Source of the DNA: Stratiolaelaps scimitus
Lineage: Eukaryota; Arthropoda; Arachnida; Mesostigmata; Laelapidae
NCBI GenBank assembly: GCA_019614645.1
Contig: JABWDB010000006.1
Location: 5,022,001 to 5,086,000 of the forward strand
Direction: 5' to 3'
Length of the DNA stretch: 64,000 nucleotides
Shown: positions 52,201 through 63,929 of the stretch, in pieces
Numbering within the stretch: position 1 is the stretch's first letter
How the letters are laid out: each line of letters opens with the position of its first letter
Made by a program: the position numbers and the translations under genes
The notes under the pieces: generated by a model
Seen by the model: the letters and a program-made list of their open reading frames with translations, nothing else
Databases searched by the model: none
Told to the model about the DNA's origin: nothing

Positions 52201-55200
52201 CAGTTGGTCACTGTGGTATTTACTTCATCAATAGCCCCTAGATCTAGCGGACGGCTATGATCATATTAATGCACTACAAAAAAACAACATTTTGCGAATG
52301 TATACTTGTTTATGAAAGCAAAAATGTTCAAATATTTCAGATACGAGATTCACGAGATTTAAACATGTTCTGAATGTATATAGCGGAAAAATCCACTCAA
52401 CGATCATTGACAACCGTCAACGTCTCCTATGCAAGAAAGAACATCTATGGCAGTTTCAAGCATTTTAACAGATACTTCCCCCATTAGTACATTCGAGCTC
52501 GGTGCTTGGATTTGGCAAATTCGCTCCCAACATAATCGCTGGTATTTAGAAATATAGTTCATCATGTTTTGGGGATATTACCTCAAACCGAAAGACAAGA
52601 GTGACCGGGGAAGGGAAACCCAGCAGGCAGCACGCCATTGCTTGAGACTTCGTCCGGCAATGGCAAGCAGTAATTACCCATGGTCATTTCCGAGTTCGAC
52701 GAGGAATTACATGATACGTGGAAATCAGTCGGGGTTCGGGCTCGCCGATCGCGCTTGCCACCGTCTATGAGTCAATATTTCTAGAATGTGCATCACCAAG
52801 CATAACCGTCGATCTAAAACGCCTAATTCTGCTGCTTCCAATGGCAACATCACTACTATAAATTTTTCAGGTTGAGAACGTGCTATGACGAGGAAGTGTG
52901 ATTCATTTTAGCAGGTGCATTGAGAGCAGTGCTAAACTCTGTGACAACCTTTTAGTAAATGCTAGAACAGGACCAAGTAGGTGGAAGGTTCGATGTCTGG
53001 ATATCTAATATTTCAATCTTAGCCTATTTTCAAAATACGTTCCTAATATACCCTGAGGAGTTTGTAACTCTCCTTTGTTCTATGTAATTTTTACTCTTGA
53101 TATGAATCGATATTTGCTTTCTGCTGTAAAATACCTGGAATATGTTGATGATCTGACAACCTATTGCCATATATAAATACCTCCAACTCCTGTAATCCTC
53201 CTCGAAGAGGCTATTGATAGAGCCGGGAGATGGGTGCAACGAGAGTGGGATGCTGCTGTCGTCAATACGTAAGTGCGTCATACTCAAGAGCGGTCCCTAT
53301 CAATATGAGGCTAATATTGACAACAGAACACTTCCGCAGTTCACACGTGACCTTGGAATGAATGAAACCTCGATACTTAACTATACTCGTCACATTACAC
53401 AATTGGTCAAGTCAGTTTTCCCTGTGCTTTAGTGATAAAGATCCTGATCTATATATATCAGTTGTGCAGAAGGATTGTGACATCAGAAATGTAATGTAAT
53501 GTCCCCCTGTATAGAAGCCTCAACAAAAAAAAGGTGCTTTAATATGACTGAATGAGTTCAAAATAGATACTTGAAAAGCCTAAGATTGAGGTATCCACTT
53601 GAAAATAATCCTATGGATTTACCCCCCCCCCCGATTGACCTTCCATCGACAAAGTATTGCCCCTCTAAAGTAAATCAGGTTGTGTATAAACATGTCTGAT
53701 CACTTCGTACCGCGTTTAAGATGCATTTCGTTTCAAATAAAACTAGTACGACAGTTCACTACTGTAAACTGTCGAATACATCCTACCCTCTATGTGAGGT
53801 GCACTTCCTCATGATATTCGCTCACTCACTTCTGTAATTAAGTTTGCAAGAGACGTTCATAAGCATATAACTAGGGTGCCATAATTCAAATATGTAGAAA
53901 TGTATATGTAGTTAAAAGTGTGTAAATAATGTCGTGAAATAATTATATCCAACGGTGCGATTGTCAATGTATTGTGCACAATGATACTTATTTTTACTTA
54001 TTGCTTTCTATGAAAGGTTCGGTCAATAAACCACACTTTGTGCTGTGTAGATAGGAGACACAACAATCTACGCAACAGTCACACTATCAGTAGTATAGCC
54101 ACAGCTCGAACTGAACTCGAATACCCAAACTGTTCGAGATTAAAGATGCGTTCCTTGTTGTGGAGTCGGTGATCTGGTTAACTGCCAACTCACCCCCTAT
54201 AACATAAAAAAGTTTGTCTCTTATTTTAATAAATCTTAGAAGGAGCTTCCAATTAGACAAACATACCGTTGTATAGTTTCAAGAATTTCGCCCGATCATT
54301 TGGCTCAGCCTAGCGGATTGCTCAACCATGTCTACTTACCTAGAAACGAATTCAAATCTCCACTAAACCTCAACATATGGAACTTGTTTATAGGAACTTG
54401 TTGGTGGAACCCGTCACTACGCTGACGGATGGGACCAACACGCCAGTAGGCCTGTTATACAGAACTTATCAAAGTGTCAACTTTAGCCCAATAATGGTAT
54501 AAGATACCAATTAGTTTGACAGAGTGCAATTATTAATAATGATTTTTATCTTGATAATATTGATAATAATATTAGAGCCTTTACCTTTTTAATAATAATA
54601 TGCATATTGAGCAAAATAGTTGAACTGCCATGCATAGAGATAGATTGAGATCAACTACACCTTGTTCGAAAGAGATCAAGCCACCCATGTGTGGGTGTCT
54701 CACCCCTGGGAAATTTATAAGGTTACCCTAGATAAGTAGGGCAAGGAACTAATTAGTTCAATTCGCAAAAGTATCCACATTAAAAAGGGACGATCTGCTA
54801 ATTTCAAATTCGCATCGGTGTTAGTTATGCGTAACCAATACTTCGATAACTATTCGGTGATAAATATACGGGTATACTAGTATACGCGGTTGAATTATAC
54901 CTCACAGAACGGGCGATAATGTTTTGTTAAACAAGCATGAATACGTCCCAAGGCGTAGGTTAATAACTGTCAGCCTAGTTGATTATGTTGATACAATTAA
55001 TTCTCTGGAGCAAGGTCATTCGTGCTCTACATAATTTGCATGAGCAGACCTTGAGGTCGTTAACGTTTTCAACGTTGTCCCGCTGCAACCGCTTCACACA
55101 TTATGTTAATTGATTTTCAACAAAATCAGTAAGGATCAACTAAGGTGATTTCTCGAGCTTCGTATCTTCATACTATTGAAAAAGTTCATTCGATCGATTC

Positions 55201-55965
55201 TCGTTGACATTTCAACTCGTTGGCAAGTAAATGGCCAGCAACGCACGTAGATGCGTAGCAGAGGGAAGCGGTTGCCTCAGGAAATGACTCAGAACGGCCC
55301 ACACACAGCCTTTGAACTTTGACAACATCATGTTAGAAACTAAAATATGGCCATATTGAATTTCAAGCAACGGAGCGGATCGAACCCGATACACCTACGT
55401 GTCTCCTCTGATTTCGGAGACGGGTATAGCACCGGGCGCATAGTGTTCATGTGCGACTGGCGTCATGCGCGAGCACGGCCTCCCTAGACGATACTCCAGA
55501 ACGAACTTCTCATTGAAGCTTGAAATCGATAACAATTATATATCTGCGGCAGTTGCCATCACCACACGAGTGGCAGTGAAGGTCGTTCTTCATTATTCAG
55601 ATTGTGCAATAATGGAATATAACACTCAATATTATCTCTCATACACTTGACAAATTTGGAATAGTCCAATAATCTCTATGTCATAGGAATGGCTTGAAAT
55701 TGAAATGAATAACGGTGATTCTAAACTATCGATCAAAAAGCGAGAATGGAAATTTCTCACGAAGATCGAAATCGCTTACCGCTTTAACCTGTTGCTCGAG
55801 TATAGGTGCGAACGTTGTGTAGGATACGACGCCCAATATACAAAACAGCAGACCCACACACAATGAGATGATCACCCGCGATAGCCGGCTACAACCAGCG
55901 GTCGAATCACAGCGGCGGTCTGGTCGCATTTCCAGCTCCGCCTGGCACGGACCGGCGCTGCACAT
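41125..55965 (-). CDS. CD36/SCARB-family class B scavenger receptor, complete gene of 9 coding exons
   Basis: Two-pass membrane receptor of the CD36 family, which binds lipids, lipoproteins or carotenoids at the cell surface or in lysosomes. Coding exons in transcript order are 55780-55965, 45439-45596, 44389-44530, 44096-44206, 43882-43980, 43244-43504, 42790-42925, 42450-42635 and 41125-41447. All introns are GT-AG, phases are consistent, and the sum is 1602 nt (533 aa plus stop). Residues 31-53 form the first membrane segment and about 470-495 the second. The ectodomain shows the family blocks YLFNYTNPEKIL, LGPFVYR and SLPHHLYAAS. Cysteines at 272, 302, 339, 341, 351 and 362 match the six disulfide cysteines of CD36 in spacing. 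Several N-x-S/T sites lie between the membrane segments. The start ATG has TTCACC before it. Intron 1 is 10.2 kb; the others are 0.1-1.0 kb. The last donor of exon 8 (42449/42450) was chosen because GTGAGC fits consensus and restores family spacing. Orthology to a named receptor cannot be decided by eye. Confidence 0.95.
41999..42222. repeat. 33-bp minisatellite, about 7 units, in intron 8 of the CD36-family gene
   Basis: The unit TGTAATATATAATTTAGAA plus AGTAATTTTAATCA repeats with exact 33-bp spacing (for example 42063 to 42096). The first unit is one base short. Variant positions (G or A in AATTTAGAA/AATTTAAAA; C in one unit) alternate between units. It fills almost a quarter of the 1.0-kb intron. 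Confidence 0.95.
46317..46385 (+). repeat. SINE family 1 tRNA-like head
   Basis: GGCTAAAACTCCGGCTGTAA followed by AATACCGGAG and GGTTCGAGACCC matches the head of the copy at 20750-20886, including the CCGGCTGT anticodon arm and the B box. It lies in intron 1 of the CD36-family gene, on the opposite strand. The tail is not recognisable. Confidence 0.6.
49177..49210. repeat. (TA)n microsatellite with TGTA interruption
   Basis: Interrupted TA run in intron 1 of the CD36-family gene. Similar short runs occur at 6528-6551, 6754-6769, 17793-17831, 18575-18602, 19426-19451, 20222-20241, 38872-38889, 40347-40365, 47156-47175, 48925-48949, 49864-49881 and 63959-63977. Confidence 0.9.
51745..51835 (+). 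repeat. SINE family 1 copy in intron 1 of the CD36-family gene
   Basis: CGAGACGTGACATATATGAG, AGAACTTTTAAAAGG, AAACTGCAGTTCCTTTAATA and AATCAAC follow the family order. It is on the strand opposite to the host gene. Confidence 0.6.
55345..55441 (-). repeat. SINE family 2 tRNA-like head
   Basis: The minus strand reads CCGTCTCCGAAATCAGAGG, GACACGTAGGTGTATCGGG and GTTCGATCCGCTCCGTTGC, matching the head of the 21030-21165 copy. It lies in intron 1 of the CD36-family gene, 340 bp downstream of exon 1. Confidence 0.6.
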
Positions 55966-56949
55966 GGTGAAAAACGGCCTTTACTTTCGGTATCACCCAC
56001 AAGGAAAACGCACACGAATTAGCCACTATCCTTCAACCTCGATAGCTATGATCGTTGGTCCGCTGATCCTCCATCAGTGATATGCGCTCTCACGGCGGCC
56101 CGTTCATATATCCATAATTTGTGATCAACACCGAAGCTAGCAGAAACAGAGCACAGATCGAACGTTGGTCGGTTGGCTGGCTGGTTCTTCTCTTGTTCTT
56201 GCTGCAGCGACGTTTTTCGCTACAAACGCCAAAAATATACAGTGCACCTTGCTAACGTGCACGTGATGGAGGCTGCCCCCCGACGGTGCAAGGCAGATAT
56301 AAAAAGTGTCTATTTGAGATCCTTTTCCAAGTTAACCCAATGCGTCGGCGATCCACTTGGGCGGGTTAACGGTGATTGATATATCGGCACCCCGCACAGT
56401 GTGAATCAGCTGACAGCCAGGGTTCGTGCGTATACGACGCTTATCATTGTTGACTTGTCGACCCTTTCGAATTGTCAGCTGTTGCCGTGGACTCGGCCCA
56501 GATACAGTTCCGTACGATACGACGACAATCGAAGGTGGACCTTTTTCGGCAAAATTTCCAGTATCTATACGATGCTAGGCCACCGGAGTTGAGCTTGAGT
56601 TCATCGGGAAGATATGCGGAGTTGACTTGAACAAAGCGACGAAGAGCCGAGTTGAGCTTAGAGCTAGGCAGTCGAACAACGCTGTTTTCAAATCTATCAG
56701 TGACAACACTGCGCTGTATTCATTCGAGCACAATTTTTTCGTTTGTCGATCTGACAATAGACACGAGACATAATGACCGGCCAACAACAACAACAACAGT
56801 GAATGCACTACTGCTAATTCAAGATCCAAGAACGCAATTACTATTTGATGCCACTCGTGTTGATTCGAGATCCACACGCTTCAGATCGCTACCCCTCCTC
56901 TTCATCCGCAGGACAGGATCCATACGTCGACGTCAAACCACGTAAGGTC

Positions 56950-59500
56950 ACTGAACAATCTTAGACGGGTTTTCTTTCTTATTTTTTCCCCCGCTGACTG
57001 TGGCCGTCACCGACCGACGATGGCCGTGCCCGGTGGCAATGCCAAACGCTAATCACCCTCCACGGTGCTCCTACTGATGATGGTAGCCACTGGCGAGTGA
57101 GCCTGCTGCGATACTGTGGCTGCGGGCTGCCGCTTCGGCCACCCTATAAGCCAGCCGATGCGCTTTTGCCGATGCGCTCCAACCTGCGTCGACGCTCGTA
57201 AATCTATGGGTACCACTACCTGCTTTGGTCTGTACCTACGAACGATAACTTACTGCGGGAACATCGGCGTGTTGTACAGACACAATGTCCATGCTTGCCG
57301 TTGTTGTATCTTCATGTTTATATATGAAGAACGGCGAGAACGCTTGTGTTTTGGCAAACCCTCCGAGCATCGACCACAAACACCACCACGCCGACTACCA
57401 TAATCACTTTTACTGCCTCTAGAGCTGCTGCTGCTGCCGCTACTGTTGCGAGACTGGTTCGATTCTCACTGTCATTGTTCTCGTTGTCGATGTTATCGTT
57501 GTTCTTGTTGTTGATTGTCGATGACTTCGGCAGCCGTAACCCGCTTGCTGTTGTTCGTCTATCTTCGTCCTCGTTGTACGCTGGCGTCGTCCAGCTGATG
57601 AATGAGGCTTATTATCACCACTAAGATGATCACCGATCAGATCGCTCGCCCGTCTACGCACATCTTAGTTCGACAACCCTCTCTATCCGTTGAGACTGAT
57701 ATCCACTGCATCGGTACTTCCTGCCTATTTGCTTTGATACACCAGAGGGGTGCGGGGGTGCAGTCTCTGCAGTGGCGAGTACGCTAGCTCCGCCGCCCCG
57801 TCGATAGAAGACAGAGCTTTGAAATTTTACTCTTACCACTACGTTCTACTTCATCTGCTGCTACTTTTCGCCTACTCTCTAAGCAGTTACAAGCAACTAC
57901 TATAACGGCAGCAGCGAATACACTACACTGTCGCTGTTGCCGCTCCTGTTCGGAGACACTGTCACAATAGCATTACTCGTAGCGATAGAGTGGCGATGAT
58001 AGGAGCACTCTGCGACCCGAAGACCCCACGACTCCACAACAACCGCAGCGAGTAGCATTGGCTAGCACTGCAACAGCAGCAGCACCAGCAGATGCGCTAG
58101 TTGGTGTTGGTGTTAACTTCGGGAAGTAGTCGCTCGTAGTTGCCTCCGTCAGTTTCTTGCGTCGCTCGTTGCGTTCGTTCGTTGGTCTGTGTCTGCTGCG
58201 AACTCGTTGTTGCTTGAACGCCAGTCAGCGCCAGAAGCGAGGCAGCAGCAACACCAACAACAACTGCGGCACAGAGGGTAATCCAGCAAGCTCCTCAGGA
58301 GTACGGCGCGCACACGTAGACACTACACAACGAGACACTCTCTCACTCTCTCTCCCAAGCACACACACACCACGCCCACAGTATAGGGACAGTATCCGCT
58401 AGTCAGAAGAAGAGCTGGCCGAGGCCGTCGTCATCGTGAGCACTATCTCTGCTCATCCACAACAACAGCAACAGCAGCAGCAACAGTGACGACGGCGGTG
58501 GTGCCGGTAGCGTTGATGGTGGTGGTGGTGGCTGCTTTTGAAACCCGTTCCGTTTCTCCTCCCGTTGATGTTGCTGTTGCTGCTTCTGCAGCGGTACCCG
58601 TTGCCGCGGTGGGGCTAACGTTGCGCGCTCAAGCAGGATGCGCCCAGCAGGCGAATGCTCACTGTTCGATAGGCCAACTCGCCGTCTCTCTGCTCACCGC
58701 CTCCTCTCTCAGTGCCGCAACAACAGAATCACAACGTCGACAGACAACAGAATCCCCCTGTTGTTGATTCTCTCTCAAACACCACAGGCAGCAGCAGCGC
58801 CGCCACCACCACCGCCAAGCAGTGCTGTTGCTGCTGTCGGCAGCATGGTCGTCGCTGTTGCTGCTGTTCTGCTGCTGTAGCCGCCGATGCGACGGCTCTT
58901 GTTGGCGGTTTTCGCCACCGCCGCAGGAGATCCCCTACAATTTACCGTCGCGCCGCTCTTCTACCCGATGACGAGCTCGACGACGCTGGTGGCCAGCAGC
59001 AGCTGCTGCTGCGTCGATGGGCGGCCACGCGGCTCGTTCGAACATCCCGTGGCAAGGAAACCGTAGCTGAGCCGCAGGCGGAACCTCGACTACTGCCGCC
59101 GCCACCGCCGCCGCGTCATCGTAGCAACAATGATGGCAGACAGCGTATGCGTGTGCATTGTGAGCGGCGCTTCTTTTGCGACGAAACAAAAGCAACGCGA
59201 ATGAGTGAAATAATGCCTTGCGACCGTCTGGCAGAATGCGAATGGAAGTATTGTCTATCAAGTGGGAATTTTTGCTGACAGTCAGCTGAATTCAGATCGA
59301 GCCAATCGAAATCGACTCGCCCGGCGAGCGATTGACGACTGTAGACGTGAGAGCTAGAGATTATGTTGGGAGTGGATGAGTTGTTGAAGTTTTCAATAGC
59401 TATGAGAGGTATACTATCAGGGCTGGTTCTTGGGTGAGACCTTGTAGGTGGGTGAATCTGTTTCGAAGACGGGTTGGAGACGTCTCTATCTGTCCATACT
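56950..59500. other. triplet-repeat-rich, GC-rich region upstream of the CD36-family gene
   Basis: Short interrupted CAG/CTG/CAA/CCG runs recur on both strands (for example 57423-57436, 58070-58092, 58455-58486, 58785-58815, 58828-58880 and 58995-59013). Open frames to 188 codons on the plus strand consist of Gln, Ala, Cys or Pro runs according to frame, so they are not credible proteins. The region starts about 1 kb upstream of the first coding exon (55965, minus strand). Its likeliest role is the promoter and 5' untranslated region of that gene, or a shared regulatory block with the plus-strand gene at 61353. Confidence 0.35.
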
Positions 59501-61352
59501 GCTATATCGAGCACTTAGTACATACACAAATCATTCAAAAGTCAATGGTTATACAACGCGGTTTTCCGATGGTAAGGTGTACACTATATTGTATATATAC
59601 ACATTATTTTATTTTCGTCACTACGTATAACGCGGTAGAGACTCACCGTAGGAATAAGTGTTTCACACGACGTTGGTCGTCTAGAAACTTCTGCAACATA
59701 TTCCCACCTATGGATCAAGTAGACGTCTCTATCGTGGCAAATGTAGCTGTTCTTAAACTAGGTTATTTATTTTTGCAACCTACATATGTTCGTGTTGTTT
59801 CAAGCTTAGCAACAACCATACCGGCGCATGGCTGCTCTCATGGAACCCAAACCCTATAAATCTAAACTCGCTTCTGTATTTCTTTCGAATCTGATAGTGA
59901 CAGTGTGTTACCATAATTTTATTCCTGCCCATAAACAAAACGAGCAAAAGCATGAATTATTTTTATGACAAATATTATAGCTCGTCAGCTCCAAACGAAA
60001 AGGAGATCGTTTGATGGGTGACTTCAATATACACATATTGTTTTTCAGAAATGAGTGGCGTGATGTCAGAGTGACCACACCAATTACACAACCGAGAACA
60101 GTTTATATCGCTTCCGTACAGGATTTCGTATGTTAATTTTAATAAAAAGCTATTATTTTAACTAGAAGGGTATCTCGAGGTAGAATTTAGTCAGTTTATA
60201 TATTCTTAATAGCAACGTTTTCCGTTTATCCAGCAAAGACCATTTTGATTGGGGGAGCCGTAATATGGTACTACCTGCGTATAATTCCAAAAGTGTCTCT
60301 ATGTCCCTATTATGAACGGCTTAGCAATTGCGTCACTAATGATTGTACATGTTAAACCACAGACTAAATTGTATAAATTTGGTTTAGTTTTCCGTCAACA
60401 TCACTATCATCGGTATTCTTAAATAACGGCGTGTAATCAGAGTGATTAGTGATTTAAGGTTGATCTGCTTAAGTGGATTAAATAATACTGGCTGAAGTAA
60501 ACGAGATGTTGTGTTTTTTCACGTCGATCGCGTACTTTTGCGGTTAACTAATGCGTATTGCTTGGCGTTAATTATAACAGCGGTACACGGGTTTTCAGTA
60601 TAGTCTATAGCAGTGATTAAATTGATGTGTTCATTGGAGTGATGAATGGTCTCGAATTTCGCATGGATACTGAAGTCAGTCCAATTCCCCCAACGGTACC
60701 TGCATACTGTACTCCCAACATAGTGGCTTTGTATGGGCATTCTAAGCACCGCCTCATATGTCTAGGGTCGAATCTCTTGCATGAGCTGAAATGGAGCTCA
60801 AGCCCCAAGATGTACAGATTTTCTACCAATATGGGAACGTTGCAGAAAAGCACGAATTGTCCATATGAAATCCTTCTTGAAATTGTTCCCATCAAACATA
60901 AAAGTATACAGTGAAAGTTTTCCAAGCTTTTAAATGTCGATGCAATGGCGATGTAGACGTTCACTGTCTTGCAACTTCGTAATCAGTTTGGTTATGCAAC
61001 CTTGCGTTCGTATCTGCCCAACTGCTGTTGACCAGTGACGCGGGCTGGCTTATCCATGATTAGCGTGCGAGTTAATCGCGCGAGTCACGAAAGTGGAGCC
61101 CAAAACGGTTTGGTAGGCAGTAACAGACATGCGGATCACCAGGTGGATGATCGCACCGAAGATCCAGTCAGTAATTGGCCAACCTGTTGACGCTCTGTGA
61201 CAAGACAAATAGTGCTCGTCGATCATAGCAAGCAGGTAATCATTTGTTACCTATATTTTCGTAGTAAAAGGTAGCCGTGAAGCTGTTAGCGGGTTGACCA
61301 CATAGTTCGTTGCCTTGCTCGCCAAATACAGTTTGTGAGTGACCGTGAAACA
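59501..61352. other. upstream region of the scramblase-like gene, no gene recognised
   Basis: Short frames on both strands, AT-rich until about 61000. The promoter of the plus-strand gene should lie in its right part, but no core element stands out. Confidence 0.5.
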
Positions 61353-63829
61353 ATGTGTGATAAAGAAGACGATGTGGAAAAGACAGTGTTGCTTGAACTT
61401 AAGCGTCAAACAACGCCGTCAGCTGTCCACCGACTGGGTGACGCCACGGCGACTTCATCTGAGCCTACAGACCCATTGCTCTTGAAGGTTGACCAAAAAG
61501 AAACCCCGTTCGCCCACTCGGCTGGACACTCAGAGCTGGCCGATCCCATTAATACCGGCGTTGAACCTGCAATGTCCGAGTGCGACCAAAGTGCTTTCAG
61601 TGATGTTGACATAAATGACCCGGACTCTGAAATGACGGAGCTGAGAACTCTGCCACCTGACGGTGAATTGCTTACCAGCGATTTAGGTAGCCCACCTTCG
61701 GTTCTGCCAGCTACCCGAACTTATGGTACGTAAATTCAAAAATAGCTCAAAATAGGGAGATTCGTCAACTTCTACCACAGTACATTTTCCCTAAAAAATA
61801 ACTAGCTATAGGAACCTTATATTGATTCGTTGGTCTGTGTTTAGCTATCATACTCTTGCTCAGACACGTCCTGGATAATCATCGCAGTGCATGTTAGTCA
61901 AATAGTGACCTATAGAGGCTCGCCGGCTAGGATTAATGCAGCCCCTACTAGTCTGATGTTGAATGTCAGCTAGGATGACGCAGCCCTGTAGAGAGCACCG
62001 ATATCAAATTAAAATCGCGGTCTATTGAAGCCTAGTGACTATGCCGCCTATACGTATCTAGACCAAAGTAGACGTGTCATCTGGCGACCAGCTATCTAAA
62101 TACATTTTTCAGGCTGACTTACAGCCAACATTTAACGTCCACGGTATAACCGCTTTCGGCATTACCTCGTAAGACTGACCCCTTTAAATGCAAGTGCATC
62201 TAACGATTGCCCATCTAACGATAAGGCAGATTTTTATTTGATTCGATTGCAATCAGAGCCATACGACTAGCGACAGATTTCGAGTGGGGCGAAATTTTTC
62301 GGCAAGCATAGTAAACTCTCAGGATCAATCAGCCCTGTAAGGGGCCACTGCCCGTGGATCATTGGGATCACTAACCTAACTGAACAGCGAGCTGAAATAT
62401 TCAGAATTTAACTTAATTCGAAATCCGACCATTGACCTTCTGTTCCATTGGTACAATCGGATACAGTCAACTCCCAGGATGAGTTCATGCGGTCCAAAAA
62501 TATTAAATGAAATTAGACCTCTGAAGGGTTCGGAAACCTGGCTCCGCCTAAACTTAAGTGAAACTAATCTAGCGTCATATCTAAACACTTGTTTCAGGCC
62601 ACATGCCCCGGACGTTGACCATAGCTAAAGTGCACAGCTCGCAGCCGGCAGCAAAGTCGAGCAATTATTCAGTTGAGACGTTCGATGTCTGCCACACGGT
62701 GTTCGATAGGCCTCTGTACAGAATTCGTAGCTGGAAAGATGTTTCGTTAGGTGGACGAAGTCCACGCCTCTGCATGGAACTTGTACGCGCGAAGGACGAT
62801 CACATATTATCTCGCTGGAACACCCCGCCAGGCTTCACCTCATGCGTCTGCTGCTGTTGGGAGTGCGCGCCCGATCTCAGGCAGCCGGGCGGCGTATCAC
62901 CGGAATATGTAGGCGGGACATGGATGAAATGATTCGATGCCTGACGCACGCTATTTGTCATCATGATCTTATATATCAGGAAAACAAAAATTCGATGTTC
63001 TGGTGTTCGCGAAGGCATATGATATACTAGTTAGGGGATGAGAAAATCAAATAGATCACGTTATGATAACTCAACAGCTTGTTCAGCATTAGCTGATCTT
63101 TGTTACTGTTGTGATTAACCGGTTAATTTCAATAAGTATGGTTTAAGTTTCTGTAATTTTTGTTGCGTTCACAGTCTCTGCGGATAGAATCGCCTGCCGG
63201 AGTCAAGGACGGACACCTAAGGCTCGTCAATAAAACAATCAATGTATTGGGCTCCAACGACGAAATACTGTACAATATTGGGTGCCAGCCTTCGAGTAAT
63301 AAAAAATACCAGGTATTGATTACGGTCCAAAGGGGCGCACTATTTTTTGTGTTTCGTGCGTCTATTAGTGGATACAATATTTGAAGGGGAATTCGCTAAT
63401 TCATGATCGCGAAGACGGCTCTTAGGTACTGGGAGCGCTGCACATTTGCATTTGAAGGCGTTCATCTTATGAAGCAATGCCGAAGGCAGTTGTGCCGTGG
63501 ACGTTAAATGTCGGCTGTGAACCTGTCCGAAAGATTTACTTAGGTGCTGGGAGCGAGGTTGATTGCTACAGAGAGAATTCGAAGCAGTTTATTTATTCTC
63601 ACAATGAGTATATTCTCTGCTGCTCTGCGTTAAATCAATCTATAAATGTTAGATCATCCGGGATAACGCGCCACCTGTGGGAAGCCCAACTGGCTTTTCG
63701 ATGTTTAATCATCAAGAAGCATGGATTCAGCTTCCATCAACAAACACTGAGTCACACGTTATACTTCTCCTGGCTGGAGTATTTGCGCTGGTAAGACGCT
63801 GTTTTTCTCATAAAATAAAAATATTCACC

Positions 63830-63871
<42 letters not shown>

Positions 63872-63929
63872 ATTATATTTCAGTCTTCGAATTGATTTTC
63901 AGCTGACCGTGACTCAGTTCCATTTTTAA
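61353..63929 (+). CDS. phospholipid scramblase-like protein, divergent, 5 exons
   Basis: Member of the scramblase (PLSCR/LOR) superfamily, which in animals moves phospholipids between membrane leaflets or acts in signalling. Proposed exons: 61353-61725, 62598-62893 (or to 62908), 63175-63312, 63653-63790, then a short last exon from 63884 (stop at 63895) or from 63903 (stop at 63929). Phases agree throughout and the model gives about 318-323 aa. Residues 1-124 are acidic and disordered-looking. Residues 180-217 match the scramblase strand leading to the cysteine cluster CVCCCWEC (207-214), the palmitoylation site in PLSCR proteins. LRIESPAG (225-232) corresponds to the EIQAPPG block, and YQIIRDNAPPVG to the FEIKSLDEQCVVG block. 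The C-terminus is hydrophobic (about 304-320), as in the family. The loop that binds calcium in active scramblases (DADNFGIQFPLDLD in vertebrates) reads MFNHQEAWIQLPSTNT here, without the acidic residues. The second last-exon option gives a fuller membrane helix. The exon 2 donor is uncertain. Confidence 0.75.
62105..62200 (-). repeat. SINE family 2 copy in intron 1 of the scramblase-like gene
   Basis: The plus strand reads CAGGCTGACTTACAGCCAAC, ATTTAACGTCCACGG, ACCGCTTTCGGCATTACCTC and GTAAGACTGACCCCTTTAAATGCAAGTGCA in segments, the reverse of the family tail. It is antisense to the host gene. Confidence 0.8.
63438..63538 (+). mobile_element. SINE family 2 insertion with 17-bp target-site duplication, intron 3 of the scramblase-like gene
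   Basis: CACATTTGCATTTGAAGGCG, TCTTATGAAGCAATGCCGAA, GGCAGTTGTGCCGTGGACGT and TAAATGTCGGCTGTGAACCT make up the family tail. The flanks CTTAGGTACTGGGAGCG (63421-63437) and CTTAGGTGCTGGGAGCG (63539-63555) differ by one base. Element plus duplication makes up over a third of the 340-bp intron. Confidence 0.85.
63832..63869. repeat. (TA)19 microsatellite in the last intron of the scramblase-like gene
   Basis: Perfect TA run that occupies 38 of the 93 bp of intron 4 and ends 14 bp before the first acceptor AG. Confidence 0.95.

Noticed and set aside
52120..52215. 5S-rRNA-like stretch (GCACCGAATCCGAT..)
   Set aside because: Only short matches to 5S rRNA; internal control regions are not in register. 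Could at most be an old 5S-derived SINE.
58712..59278. 188-codon plus frame with Gln, Cys and Pro runs
   Set aside because: The runs come from triplet repeats and change amino acid with frame. No coherent protein.
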